The position numbers and the translations under genes are program-made. From NCBI GenBank assembly GCA_030581615.1, contig JAKTTT010000012.1:248001-312000 (forward strand): 64,000 nt of DNA, read 5' to 3'. The notes below the pieces were generated by a model. It did not search any database and was not told where the DNA came from. It was given only the letters and a program-made list of their open reading frames with translations. Positions within the stretch are counted from its first letter, which is position 1. Each line of letters starts with the position of its first letter. This stretch comes from Alloascoidea africana (taxonomy: Eukaryota > Ascomycota > Alloascoideomycetes > Alloascoideales > Alloascoideaceae). Positions 1 through 13,400 of the stretch are shown here, piece by piece.

Positions 1-3000
1 CAGTGCATAAAATGGTTTGCCTTTACCAGCAATACAGTACTATAGGTATCTAAAGATATACCGGTTTTGAATGTTTGATTCTATTTACATAGTCAGCAGC
101 TATATTCTCTCGAAGTGTCCACCAAACATGCCCCTTTCCTATTTTTCATTGTAAGGCTTCCTCAATTTTGAAAATTCTAGATGAGTGTTTGGCGTCTCTA
201 GTAAGAACAGGCAACAAACGTTTTAGGTTTCCTAACCTCATATATCTTGAAGTAGTGTTTGACTTGTTTTTTTATAAAAGTACTAGCTAGTTATGAGACC
301 ATCTACACAGAACACTATAAATTAAGTCGAGATTGATATATGTATTTATAAAAACATATAAATTGAAGAGATCTTGTCAACGTATTATTTGTTTGGCAAG
401 AATCCTTATGGGGACTTATACTTTGAAGACCTAAGCATTTGTGGTTAGCATTGATTCCGGGATTTCGAAAGATACGTCCGAATAATCAAATAGGAAGATT
501 ATGAGAAAATTTATCTTTAGAGAAGAAAATTAGACAAACGGTACAAACGGTTTTTCAGCCTTCTCTTTTTATTGATAAGGGAGAAAAAAGCGAGGCAAGA
601 GAATATATCTTTCTTCTTTATAATAGATAGAAAAAACTTTTAAGGCTAAGTAGAATTATCCTCTATGCTGACTTTTTGCTCTGTTTTCTTCTACTGAAGA
701 ATACAAACAATCTTGTTTCATCTCAACAATTCAGGTATAGACTTTTTTTGGGTATTCCTTGTCAAAAGACTCACAAGTAGTTTCATGATCTTCAAAGAGT
801 AAGATTTTTTCTATAATGAGAATGCTTTCATTTGGTAAGGTATCAGTCCTGATTGATGGAGCAGAGATGCTTATATTATTCCATTGGGATTCCCTAAGTA
901 TTGATTTTTGATTTCTCTCAAGCAATTCGGTAGCCTAGCTTATAGAATGTTAGAAAACAAATACTTCGAATTAGTATCCTTTTTTAAACAAGATCGGGAA
1001 TAATCAAAACTATAGGACTTCCCATCGCTTTTAGATCCTTGTGTAGTAAATTCTGTACTTCATAAATGGTATCAAAGGTAGAAATAATTAATGGAGAGGG
1101 AAGTTTTATCCATTTATCAGTGAAATTGACCTTTTGAATAAAAACTCTTTTGATTTTCATTTCCGGTGTTGAAAACATGAGTACAGCTTTTCAAGGATTG
1201 TTTGACAAGGACTTTGTGCATTCTAACACGTATACAATCCAGTTTTTTATCTTTGGTTATTGAACCTTTCTTTATGAATCTCGTCTATAGGTGCCAATTT
1301 TAACTACCGAACTTCAAATAATCTAATTGGTTTAACTTATGTTGAGGAGTATCCAAAGAACAAGCTGATAAACAAGCCTTTTTGATTGCACTGAAATTAC
1401 AAATTAGAAGAAGAAAATCGTTTCATTGGCACAGTCAAAGTGAACCGGATTGCTATAAGTTTTGTATAAGATATAAAGACCAAGAATTGCTTGAACAACT
1501 CATATCTTGTTGATTAAAAAAAAGGTCATCAACTAATTTAATCCCAGCGACGTTTTCCCTTGGAGGATAGACCTTTTGGACCATGATGTCTGGCCAAGCT
1601 ATTCTCCTATGCCTTTCGGTTCTGACCCATGACAAAATTCTTTGATAATTCTTTAAGGAACGACTTTGACACTCCAATCGGCATCTTTATTGGATAAAAC
1701 AAACATAGGAAAGAAATCCGCCATAAAAACTGTTCATCATTGCTATTGGTTTTAGATCCCTGTAGAGCTTATCCAATATACATCTGAAAGCACTAGGGCA
1801 CAACTGGAGAATGAGCAAGCGCTGTGAGACTTGTTGAACAACAAACAGAATCAATTATAGATCTTTCTATCAGCTATGGTCTGCTAATGATTCTGTTTCT
1901 CTAAATGCTCACGTGTTATCATCAAATTACAAATAATGCCTAGTCGTGCTCCTTCTACGAGAGGTATTAAGTCTAATAGCACTTTTAGTAGTATCGTAAG
2001 ACAGTTTAAATTAAAGTTGTAGAACATTTCTTGTCTATTCAAATCTTGTTTGGAGATTTTGCTGATATGAATAATGACGGAAAAGTGAATCAACAGAATT
2101 GTAGAAAACTTCTATCAGAATAAATTTTTGGCATCGCAAAGATGACTTCACAGTACGATTGAAGTGCTTCTTTAATGCTGTTATAGCCCCTCCACTCAAA
2201 GATTAAGGAGAGTTGTGAAATATTTATCATAAATATGACCGTTGCATAGAGCAGTAACTTGATTACACCCAAATAGCAGAAACCCGTTCAAATAGGATTT
2301 CTTCCTTAATAGAAATATACTAAGCTGGAAAACAGCATAGACAATGAGACAGTGTTTCAATTTGGTTGTCAAATGCTAGTTTAACAGCGGCTGTGTTTGG
2401 GGCTTGGACTGTCTCAAATATTTTGGACACAATAATCAAATCTCATTGTAAAATACTCATCCCTGAATAATGCATAATTAAATTGAATGGAAATTATAAT
2501 CTGCACTTTGACCAGCGTCCAATTCAATATCCCTGTATAAAGTGTACAGTCCCCTCTATGTGCTTATAGCCATCAATCCTTATGAAGTGTCCAAAACACC
2601 AAACAAATAGGCAATTCTAGCAGTATATAGTAGTTGTAGGGATTAGCTTCTGAAAACTCGGAAGATTTTACCTGAATGAATTGCGGATATATATAGACTT
2701 GTAACAGCATTGTGGCTTGCTAGATGATACGAAGCATCACGCAAAATTGCTTTCCACAATTTCAAATTTGGTCAAAGCCAATAAGCGTGCGGTGTCTATA
2801 TATAATTTTATCTTGATCATTTACTACCCTAAATCAGGAGTTTTATCTTTAAGGAGTTTCGCTTAGTTTAAAACTAGTGGCTTAAAAGTTCAGGGTTTAT
2901 TACCTATTACTCTAAAGCGTGCATTATCTCAGCTTAACTTGTTCTTGAAGGAGGAAAAATCTTGAAGAGAAAATATCGAAACAATTTGAGGTGTAGGAAA

Positions 3001-6000
3001 GCTCTCTAATGTACTTTTAGTTAAGATATAATAGAAATCTGCAAAACTTGGATGGCATGGGTGATTGGGTATTTTGGATAAACCTTTTTGCATGGCTGCC
3101 ACTTTATGGATATTGGCATTAAGCCATAGTTGACTGGTTAAAAAATGAAAACGATCAAAAAATCTAGAAGATTAATATAGTGCAATTGATATTTAGCCTC
3201 TCAAATGTGACCATCACCCAAACGGCACACTAAGTACTTTGGACTAGTACCTAGCAAAGGCACATGAAATGATATAGCCCTTCAAATTGGATTATAAAAC
3301 TGAGCAGAGTTTTGAAAACATTGATAAGATTAAAGTCTGTCAAAATAGACCTATAAGAAACTTCCAAGAGTGGAATCAATCCTTGAGATCCGATAGTTCG
3401 ATTTTGATTATTCTCAAAGGATATAATTTTTATGCCAGGCAGTTCTATTTCAATGCTATGTTATACAAACCCCAGAAGCTATAGCAGATTAGCAAAAAGT
3501 TCCTATACTACTAGCAAACCAAACCAAGGAAATAGACCTAATTGGAAAAGCAAGTATAGAATAATTGATCCTATTACCTCGTTGAGAATGGGTTAAAGCA
3601 ACTTTTTACAATTAGAGTCTTATTCGAGGGGGTTCCAACATTTCTAGTTCCTGGGATTATCAAGAAGATAATAGGGATTAATCTCAGTATCAGAATTAGT
3701 GTCATTAAATTAAAAACTTGAAAGATCTTATATAAAGAAAAATAATAAACTGAATATGCAAAAAATTGAGAGCATTTCCAACTAAGTTTCGATGTTTATA
3801 GATTGTTCAGCGGTAATTGCTTTTGATTAATGAAAGAAATTTCGAAAATGAGCTGACAAAAAGAATGTTATAGCTCGATAGCTCAGAGTTTCCAACATTT
3901 TTAGCTGAATATCTCAAAGAATTTTGTCATTTGCCTATGAACAACATTAAGAAACTGATTCTTAAAAATTTGAAAGGTTGAGAGGTTTCATTAGTTGACC
4001 TGTAAGATAAAGTATCTGGTAATGAAAATAGACAATCAGAAAATGAGTTCAGGTCAAAGGCCTGAATAAAATTTGGGAGAGTTGAGGGGCGTGTAACAAA
4101 ACTAGTGCTGCAATTGTTGGTAAACGCTGCAGGGGAACTTGTCAAATTTTCCATATCTAGGATCTTTTGCTGATTATTCAACATTCATCTTAAACATAAT
4201 TGAAATATCCTTGAGTTTACAGGCTTACTTTGCTAACATGATTTAGCATTAGGAGATTCCACCGGCTAGGTAGTTTTGTTCGAATAGGTTAATTTAGTGC
4301 TTTCTCCTGAAGTGTGCACATTCTCACATAGAAAATTTAAAAAGCACCCAAAATATTTTCATTCCAGTCTTGAAACAGAATCAACGTTCTCTTTGGTTTA
4401 TCTTCAATAAGTCTTAATTGTTCTTCACAAGGTAATTTGGGGAGAAACCCAAATTGGCATTCAAGCCTAGAGTCATGACACCAACCACAATCAAATGAGA
4501 TACACTATATTTGTCATACAAATAAAAATGTATGTTACGAAAAGTGATTTAGGGGGTAACTATAATTCTGAAGAATAATCTTCAAAGTATCGATAAATCA
4601 CAGCCCATATCGACTTGAAAAGAATACAAACTTGAAGATGTTCTAAGTCTGAGCTTGATGATATGGAGAATGCTTTTATTTTAGCAAGTTGTTTACCAAA
4701 ACATAAATCGCGTAAAGGAGATTTACATCTATTTAACAGGAAGGCTGTGGGAGTTCAATGTTTCAAAAACCAAGCACAAAACAGCTAGAATTGCCATGAT
4801 ACAGAGCGAACTAGTACGGCACCATTTTTTGAAGAATATCGGAAGCCTTTCAACCCCAAGCTGAACAGCTGTTTTTTTGATGACAGCTTAATAGTTGCCA
4901 TGAAACAGCTATCCGCATATAAATATGGTGTTAGCGAGCAATGCTTTGCAGACTGTAGCGCAATGCCAAGTTACCGTTCAATATTGAGATGAAAAAGCGA
5001 TCCTGCAAAGCTTCTTTGTTGTGCATTGTCGTATATGCTTAAATACAAGAAACAAAAGGGCATTTTTGGCTCTGCGTTTACCTTTGATTTTTACCTATTT
5101 GATCTGCAAAAGTCAGACGTATCGAGAAGGTCTCTTTGTATAATAAAAAGAAATGGCAGTCGATCCCATTTAATATGAAAAATGGAGTTTACCAAAGCAT
5201 AATCTATGCTAATCTTGAAAATTGTTTTGAAACTTTAAAGAATGACAACTTACGTGGTATGAACAGCTTTGGGAATAGCTGAAGAACCTTTCAATAGATT
5301 TCGATGTTCTGTAACAGCAGATGCTGAGAAAGTTGTGCCTATCAAAACTGAACTTTTAGAATTTCTTGTTTCCTTTATATTTCACTTCCGGAATATCAGT
5401 CCACACGATCGATAAAGGATCAAAATGCTGGTATTTCAATTTTCAGTTAGACAAGATGGCCCCTATAACTTTTGTTTCATTCCAGCTTCGCTGTTTCCAT
5501 GTGTACCCCACAAAGTCAAATGAAATTTTTGCTAGTTCTCATTGTCAAGTTTACAAGGTTTCAAGGACATCAAAACATGAGCACCTAAATATCACCAAAA
5601 CACCCAGTGTGTTTTTTTCCCGAAACTTTCATCTGCCCTATCAGGTTTTGATCATTTTCCAAGGCATCTCCCATTAAAGGTTTGGTAAAGCACTACCATT
5701 TAAATGCAACCAACCAACAGCTTTTGATAATGCACATCATTGAAGAGATCTCGAAGAATGCAACATAGTTCATTTATATGGATGGATTAAACAATTGTTT
5801 AATAGAAGATATCAAGATCTGTGTACAGTTTTATGCTTTCAATATACCGATGTGACTTTGAGAAGGTAGCAATCAACAACTACCACGCAATACGATTGGC
5901 TCGCTTTTTCGCAACCTCAAGACAATCTCATTGACTAAAACAAGATTCGGCTCCTATTCAACTGTCTTTTTTGTGCCTGAACTTAGTAAAAAACGTAGTT

Positions 6001-8010
6001 ACCTTGTTACTAATCTGAGTCTTTCCGAATGATTAAGCTATCCGTACTCTTTTATGTACACACATGATTCATTTTTTATTGTAAAATTGACAATAAAGCT
6101 GTTCCCATCAATGGCTTATGTTCCAAGTTAAGACTAATTTGAAGTCAGTCATGATGAGATTGCCTAAATCTAGTCGGCCATGTCAAACAATCCACCAGTG
6201 ACAAAAACCTAAACCTTGAGTGAAGAAGGAAGAGAAATCATTGTAAATATATCACACATTTTGGACGAGAATTAATGGATTATCATAACAGCATCAATTT
6301 AAAAGTGCAATAACTGGATTTGTCTCTTGAGTTTCCACCTTTGAAACTACCCACAGAATGTTTTTGAAAGGTTTTGTCTCCAAATGACCGCAAGCCTAAC
6401 AAAAGAGACGTTGTGATAGAGTTTATATCAGTGTTGATCATGTTCCATTACTGCTACAAGCCGACGCCACTAGTACACGCTGGTTTGAATACAGAGTACC
6501 ATGGTAACACACAAGGAAGCAATTCGAAGAAGCCTCATTCTCATGCATTTGATGTAGGCGGCGATATTTGATTTTATGCATATATTTCCAGACATGGTTA
6601 AATCTAATGGCTCATTCCGACTATTATTAAACAGCCAAGTACGTATAATACAAAACGTGTAGTTAACCTTCAGGCTCTCATGGTCTCGTGTCAGATAATG
6701 GTTAGTTATACATCATCATAGGCGTTCAGAATCTATCATAAAATGCATGATCGCTGATACAATTTGCGTTGCCCGCTTGTGATATTCTAGAAAGAGAATA
6801 ATACCATGAAAATCTTGACCTACAGATCAATTAAGAGTCATTCTAGAAATTATTTGCATATAATAATCTACCATAAAATTTTGGCCAGCATGAAAATGAA
6901 GAAGCATCTATAGATAATACACATCACCTCAATGTAAGGCTACATCGTATATCTTTGAAGACCTCCGCAGTTATGCAAACATACTCTTGTGAATGCGCAA
7001 GCACAAAGTTGCACAAGTAGTATTTTTAAATCATGCTGAAAGTTGAGAAATCTATAGCCACTTCATCGGGGTGATGATTCATTAAGTCAACACAAGCAAG
7101 TTTGGTGTATAAGCTTCATTGTCTTCTCGAATTGGAATATTTATCTTTTTTAAAAAAAAACGGGGTTAATTGCCTGTAGTTAGAAATATCCCCAGCTGAT
7201 TAGAGGTTCCGAATCATTTATTTTTTCTACCAGAATGCTTAAAGCCGCAGCCATTGGACAATTAATCCAATTCTGCGGTAACAAAGGGTATCAACTTAAG
7301 GAAGCATTATTTGTACAGTCGAATTATTTGGCTTTCAGTAAGAAGATTTCGCTCTTTTTTGGCCTCGGATGTCCTTGCTGCCTAGAGAGTTAAAACCTGG
7401 AGCAGGCATACACGAGATGAGCAGGAAAGTCAAGGTCCTTTGGAGGACGCTTATCATTTATCTCTTTGTAGCGAGAAGTTTGAATATCCGCCTTCCCTGG
7501 TTCATTTCGTTTTCTGTCAGATGTGCACAATTCGGCGATAGTTTTTCCATCGGGTGGAAAACCTTATTAAAGTAGAAGATTATTATTCAAAATGTTTCGT
7601 AGCCAAAACCACCGTTCTGTTCGCTGCAGGACCCCAAAAAATTGTTTGTGTTGAGTCCGTATTGCGTTTCTGGTTTTATTTCTCTCCTTTGAAACTATTT
7701 CTTTTTCTGCCTTCTGTACCATCTTTTTAATCTCCTGTATGCCACAATCAGCAAGCTAGCTACCATAACGGCCTCTACCTTCTCTGACATTTCAAGAAAA
7801 GCAAATTGTTCTATGGTCAGTTTCGGTAACAACGATCTATAACAACAAATATCTGCATAGATATTCTTTACTTAGTCCTACCTCTACACAGCTTTGGTTT
7901 TGTATCCTATTCAAGTAGTTGCCAATAATTTTGCCCATTTTCTACCAAATCAACACATTCATACACCAAGGCAGGGGAAGCCAAAAGTTCTTTGCCCATT
8001 GATCCCACCA
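1..8010. other. Gene-poor AT-rich stretch upstream of the velvet gene
   Basis: About 8 kb without a supportable gene. Open frames are short (at most about 100 codons), scattered over both strands and match no family I recognise. A run of small minus-strand frames between 731 and 2272 looked briefly like a decayed gene, but no motif could be recognised. No tRNA B-box, tandem array or terminal repeat was seen. The last 400 bases (about 7590-8010) are pyrimidine-rich and may be the 5' leader of the velvet gene; an open frame extends upstream of the chosen ATG to about 7894, and a possible acceptor (CTACACAG) lies near 7890, so a 5' exon here is possible. Confidence 0.6.
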
Positions 8011-10405
8011 ATGAATAGATTCAACTATGAGGATCGATCTGACATAAGACCTAAAAGATTCAACAAACTGGAATTTAGCCCTAGTACCACATCCAGAGCA
8101 TTGCCAACGATATCTTCAACACAGAATCTCCAGCCAATTTCTTCAACCCTTGACCAGTTCGGCGGACCAGGAGGATCTATCTACCCTCACTCTCGTAACT
8201 CCTTAAAAGGCCACCAGTTTACTTCCTACTCCAATAGTAGTGCTGCTTCAATAACGGATCTTAACCAATCTATCTCCTCAGTTAACAATTCATGCAAAAT
8301 GAATATCCCGCCTAAACAGAGTGACAAGTCGCAGAGGACAGCTCGCTACTCGACCGCTCAAATTCAGCCTACTGGTAGCCCTCATTATATGCCTTATCAG
8401 GTGCCTTGCGCATCTATCGAAAACAGCATATCACGAACTGGGGTTTCTAAACTCGAAGAACAACCTTCTACTATTCCTTTCACTGGCAATGCGCAATATT
8501 ATCCAGGGGATCTAAAACAGTCTCATCCAGCTTCTCGCAAAGGCTTGCAACCAGAAAAAGACCCTGTCCATAGGACGATACAACAGTGTTTGAATCAATC
8601 AAAAGCAGCTTACTCAAGTCCACGAAGGTAAGTTTGGATGTTTTTCACTTTAGATTTGTACCGAATAAAAGCACAAACCAGATTAACGTTTGCTCGGTGT
8701 ATTTAGCAAGCCTCAGTACTGCTTGCGGCTTCTGCAAGATCCCATACAATGCAAAGTCACTTCATGTTATGACAAAGGAGGGTTGGCAGACAGAAGGACA
8801 ATCGACCCCCCTCCGATTCTCAAACTAGCAGTTATTAGGGAAACTCTACCTGGGTCTGGAACAAGCTCTCCTACGGACGAAATATCCAGGGGTAAGCTTT
8901 TTCAAGCTTGATCGGTGGTTCATAATATCCTAACTTGTCAATTTTACTTTTAAACAGAGTATAATCCTTCCTGGCTGTTTTCGAATACTTATTTGATGCT
9001 CTGTGAGGTGTTAACTGATCCCCCACAAAGCGCAAAATCGGCCACAAGTTCGAAGAGCCAGTATCACCCTTATTATGGTCAAAATGGGAGCGACGTATTT
9101 GACATCAATAATCAAGCGTCGTATCCTTTAATTGGTGTTCGTGTATCATCTGGGCATAAGCTCCAATATCGACATCAAGCTATGCTATGCTTTGTTTTCA
9201 ATGACCTTTCAATGATGAATACTGGAAAGTTTAGATTGCGATTTCGATTGTATGAGCAAGGGTGAGTTCTCTTTTGTTTTGCAGCTAGCTTCTATTAAAA
9301 CTAATATACACTGATAGTGAAACAGGGTTTTCTTTCAAAGTATCAATTGACTCAGATTACTTTACTGGTAAGCGTTTTACACTGTAACAATTGAATGATA
9401 TCTAATCAACTACAGTTTTCACCCCAAAGCGCTTTACTGGCTCTTTGTTATCTACACCATTGACAAAGTTGGTCTGCGAACAGGGCGTTCGTCTCAGATT
9501 ACGTAAAGAAACAACAAAAAGGTGTGTATCATATCTTGTTTGTTATGTTTTCTTAATACCGAAATCAGCTTTCTAATGATTGAATGGTATCAAAACTGTT
9601 AGCTCGAAAGCTGCCCACCAAAAGGAGATGAGGAGACCTCCTGGTTATCTTCCAATTCATCATGGACAAGAGAAAGTTTCTTCTATTCCCGAAACACTAT
9701 ACTACAACCAACAGCCGTTCTTATATGTAAGTTTTTGCAGGTTTCATACTGCTTAGATCTAATAACTGCAATGAGAACGAGAACCTGAACTTTGAGCGCA
9801 AGTATAAATATTTACTGGCTGATCTGATCCTAACTTTTATGCAGCAAATACCTACAGACAATGCTCAGCTGTATCATCGGCCAAGCTCAGTCCAACCAGG
9901 ATTACATGCTCCAATTCCAATGGTACAGCAAAATAAAACTCCTGGAAACCAACCAGACTCCCTCCAATATGGCCAACTGGCCAAATTTGGAACTCTTCGA
10001 TCGACTCCGATAGATCAATTTGCTCTTCCATCCCCATCAACTCCAGGTCTTCAAACCAGTTCTGTTCAGAATCACCCTTCAGGTGTACAGTATTTGGCTC
10101 AATCGATTCAACCTCAATCTATGCTAGTGTCGCATCCATCGTGGCTAGTAAATGCTAGAAATGATGTTCACTCTACGGAAAAATCAACCCACGTTCACGA
10201 CACTCATTCTTCCATCTCGAATGATATGCAGTTCATGACCACTACCCCTTCAACCGGCTCAAGGCATGCTCAACTTGGGACGCCTTTAACTCGCGTGAAT
10301 GCCGATTCTCAAATCCATAAAGAAGCTTTTGGTACAAAAGGAAAAGAAGTAACTCCTTTAAAGCTTCCTTCTCTCAGGCATTTGGGATTGCCACCTCGAC
10401 AGTAA
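8011..10405 (+). CDS. Velvet-family transcriptional regulator, seven exons
   Basis: Velvet proteins are fungal DNA-binding regulators with an NF-kB-like fold that control development and secondary metabolism. Inferred exons are 8011-8627, 8707-8891, 8958-9261, 9318-9367, 9416-9521, 9603-9726 and 9845-10405; they join in frame to 648 residues. Residues 1-205 are low-complexity, rich in S, P, Q and N. The velvet domain runs from about 209 to 418. It opens with YCLRLLQDP, followed by the hallmark DRRTIDPPP (234-242), then NPSW, FVFNDLSMMNTGKFRLRF, DYFTVFTPKRF and EQGVRLRLRK. About 230 Q/P/S/H-rich residues follow. The start is the first in-frame ATG, but an upstream exon cannot be excluded. The long N-terminal extension resembles VelC more than VeA, but the subtype is not settled. 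This is the most intron-rich gene here, and it is isolated by deserts on both sides. Confidence 0.9.
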
Positions 10406-13400
10406 AATCTATGTTTGAAGGGCAAACAATGAACACTATAATCTGCGTAAAGGATAAGTGAACTTTGAGTTTTAGAGTCTGGGAAATGTATAACTGCTAG
10501 TGGCCACCCCATTTTTTCAAACCGCTCCGTGAACTTTGCTAGTACTTTCAGCATGCCAATACTTTATCAAGGAAGTATGGCTTGATATTATAACCTCAGT
10601 TGTTATCTGAAATTGTTATTCATTTTTCACATCCATGGCCTTTCGTGGCCTTGCTTTATGATGCCATAAGCACACTGTGTCTCAATTTAACTGGACCTAG
10701 TGGGCAGAATGATATCGCCACTAATCAATGGGGTGTTTCTACAGTATCTAGTTGCCTCGGCCCACCAAGATGGTCGAATCCACCATAATTTTAAACCGAA
10801 TTCAATTTTTAAGGACAATATTGGGTTGCCTATTCTCTTGACTGTACACTCTTTTTAGTTGAAAGTGGAAGCTTCAAAGAGCCATGATTAGTCCTGCTTT
10901 TTAGGCACATTGTAAATTTAAATATCACACTCCACCACCGGCTCTTATTTTTCTGTTTTTCTTTATAATCGGTTTATGTTCATGTATGGGAATAGCTCAA
11001 ATCTTTAATCATCAAGTACGAATGTATTTTTATCGTACACCCGAGCCGTCTGTATGTAGAGTGGTGGAAAAGCATTGCATTGCGGCATTCGAACCAAGAC
11101 AAATAACTTTTACATATCAATCGTTATCTCATAACATCGGTTAGAAGGGCGTGCATCCAGTTTTCATATGCCCGCACCTTGGGCTTTTGCTTTTCGATTT
11201 CAATTCAAGTCGAAAAGGAAATGTATTGCGTATTCATGCCTTAGCCAATGCAGATTGTGCTTTAAGCTTCCGTGTGAAGGTGACCTTTTGTGTATGAGCA
11301 GTAGACTTGGTTTCAGTTTTCTTGATTTCAAGATATTGTGAGAGTCCTTATGGTTTTTTGAGTCCAAGCGGACCATATTGAAAAGAGTGCGCCCTGCCTA
11401 GATATTCCATAAAGCAAGGTCTAAGATTTGTGAAACAAAGACGACAAAATGGAAAATTGTAAATGGCGAAAAGGGTGAAGAATATAGAATAAGCTGCTGG
11501 TTTCAAGATTCATATGACTAAGAGAAAATGGCATCACAAAAAATATGGGTTTGTTCAATTTTAGGGCCAAAAAAGACTTTGGTACAGCCATTTATACTCA
11601 GAGAATATGATCATGAAAGTTAGTAAAAGAAGGCGAATAAAAGCTTTTCTTACTAATTTTCTTTATCCAACCTGAACTGTATTCAACTTGCTCAGGAGTA
11701 CTATTATGCTGTACTCGAAAGTTGGAAACGCTGGATTGAAGTGTTGAGGGACCCATTGAAGAAGTTGAATTTCCAATAGAAGAATACACATAAAACATGC
11801 TGATCTTCTTATACAATTGTAGAAATTTGAACATTTGGCATTTAGCATGTTTGACAAATTTCTCCTAAAGCGAAGACCTGTGCCTATTGACTTTGATAGA
11901 TCATCTGATTTAGGAACAGCGTCAGTTCAGATTTTAACGACTGATCCAAATGCACAAGATATTCTCTAATTATTTTAAAAACTCATAAATTTAGGTCAAT
12001 TTACCCCTTTAAAGTTCCAGGGTTTCCTCAACAAAAATGCGACAGATAGAGTGGCAATTGTGCTGGCAGATACATGAGAGATGGAGCAAGGATGACAATA
12101 GAAACAAGAATACGAAAGTCAGGATATTTCAATTTTGCCGAGTATACGATTTCATTAAATCAGGAATCAAATTAGAATCTTCTACTTAGGCCAATGATAT
12201 TTAGCAGTCATTTCCTTTGAATGACAAACGAAGCATTGTACTCGTATATAACCTAATTTCGCCCTAAAACTCAATTCAGAACTCAGAGTAATTGCAAAGC
12301 ACATCCCCTTAAAAATCGAGAAAGGAAGCTTGAACCAATAATTTTGGGGAAGATTGTTAGCAGAAATCTTAGTTTATTTGACAGAATTCATTTCTAAGAT
12401 ATGCATCAGAAGCAAAAAAGCTGACGAACTTTCGACTATCAGCCTTCTTGGGAATATCTGTAACTCGCAAAAGGATCAATTATATTCTGCTTACATAGCA
12501 TGACTTCCCCTCCTAAGACTTCTCTATCACTATTTACCTTCGAAAGCTCTCCACCAAACACGCATGATGTAGTTGCAATTCAGCTCCCACCCTTTTTAAT
12601 TATGACGAGTAGGGCAATTGCTGCAAACTTGCAGACTGTATAATAGGTGTGTCTGCGGGAGAGCAGACCCAGCTAGATTTTGGTTTTTCTTTTTTCTTAA
12701 TTAAACTTGACTACTGATTGATACATTCTAGAGACTTTACACCTTACATAACGCCAATCGGAATTAAAAGCTTGAACTTAAGGCTGCAAGTTCATATTCA
12801 AAAAGGCGCAACAATACGCATCTGACGCTTCTTAGTCTTTTCAAGTTCATCGCACACTGGAATAAATCACAAAAAGCATGTTAATATTTAGTCTTTAACG
12901 CCAAGTATACTATTATCATAACCTTAAGGGGTGTAAACAGAAAGGCAAGAGTCTCAAACGAGTAAATTAGCATCGTTTCACAGGAATTACAAATAAGAAT
13001 CAGTAATACTGTTTTTTAATCTTATAAAAGGGAACTACAGCAGTCTCTGTGATTTTTCTACCATTCTGCCATTAAGACGCTTAGTTCTATTTAACAGTAC
13101 CTACATCGCGCCAGAACCAGGGAAACCATTTGTCTTCTGACTTGCCTTACATACAATAGGCATTGTCAACTGCACAACAGTTATTTGACTATTATTTTAG
13201 ACATGCATACCCTCTAGAATGTTTGAATATGGCTCTACAGCATATATGAAGCAAGTATTAAATGTATCTAGCATCAATTGCTCTTATCTTGCCTTGAAAT
13301 ATCAAATTGCAAACATGACTACTCAACAAGGAAGGCAACAGTGCTCAGGATGAAGAGAAAAGAATGAATCAGGAAAAACCTGAAATTCCCATGCTGGGAT

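Noticed and set aside
731-2272. A cluster of short minus-strand frames that might be a decayed gene or mobile element
   Set aside because: No conserved motif, no terminal repeats, and frames of this size are expected by chance in AT-rich DNA.
11080-11125. GGTTCGAATGC on the minus strand resembling a tRNA B box
   Set aside because: The flanking bases do not form a T stem and no acceptor or anticodon stem can be drawn.
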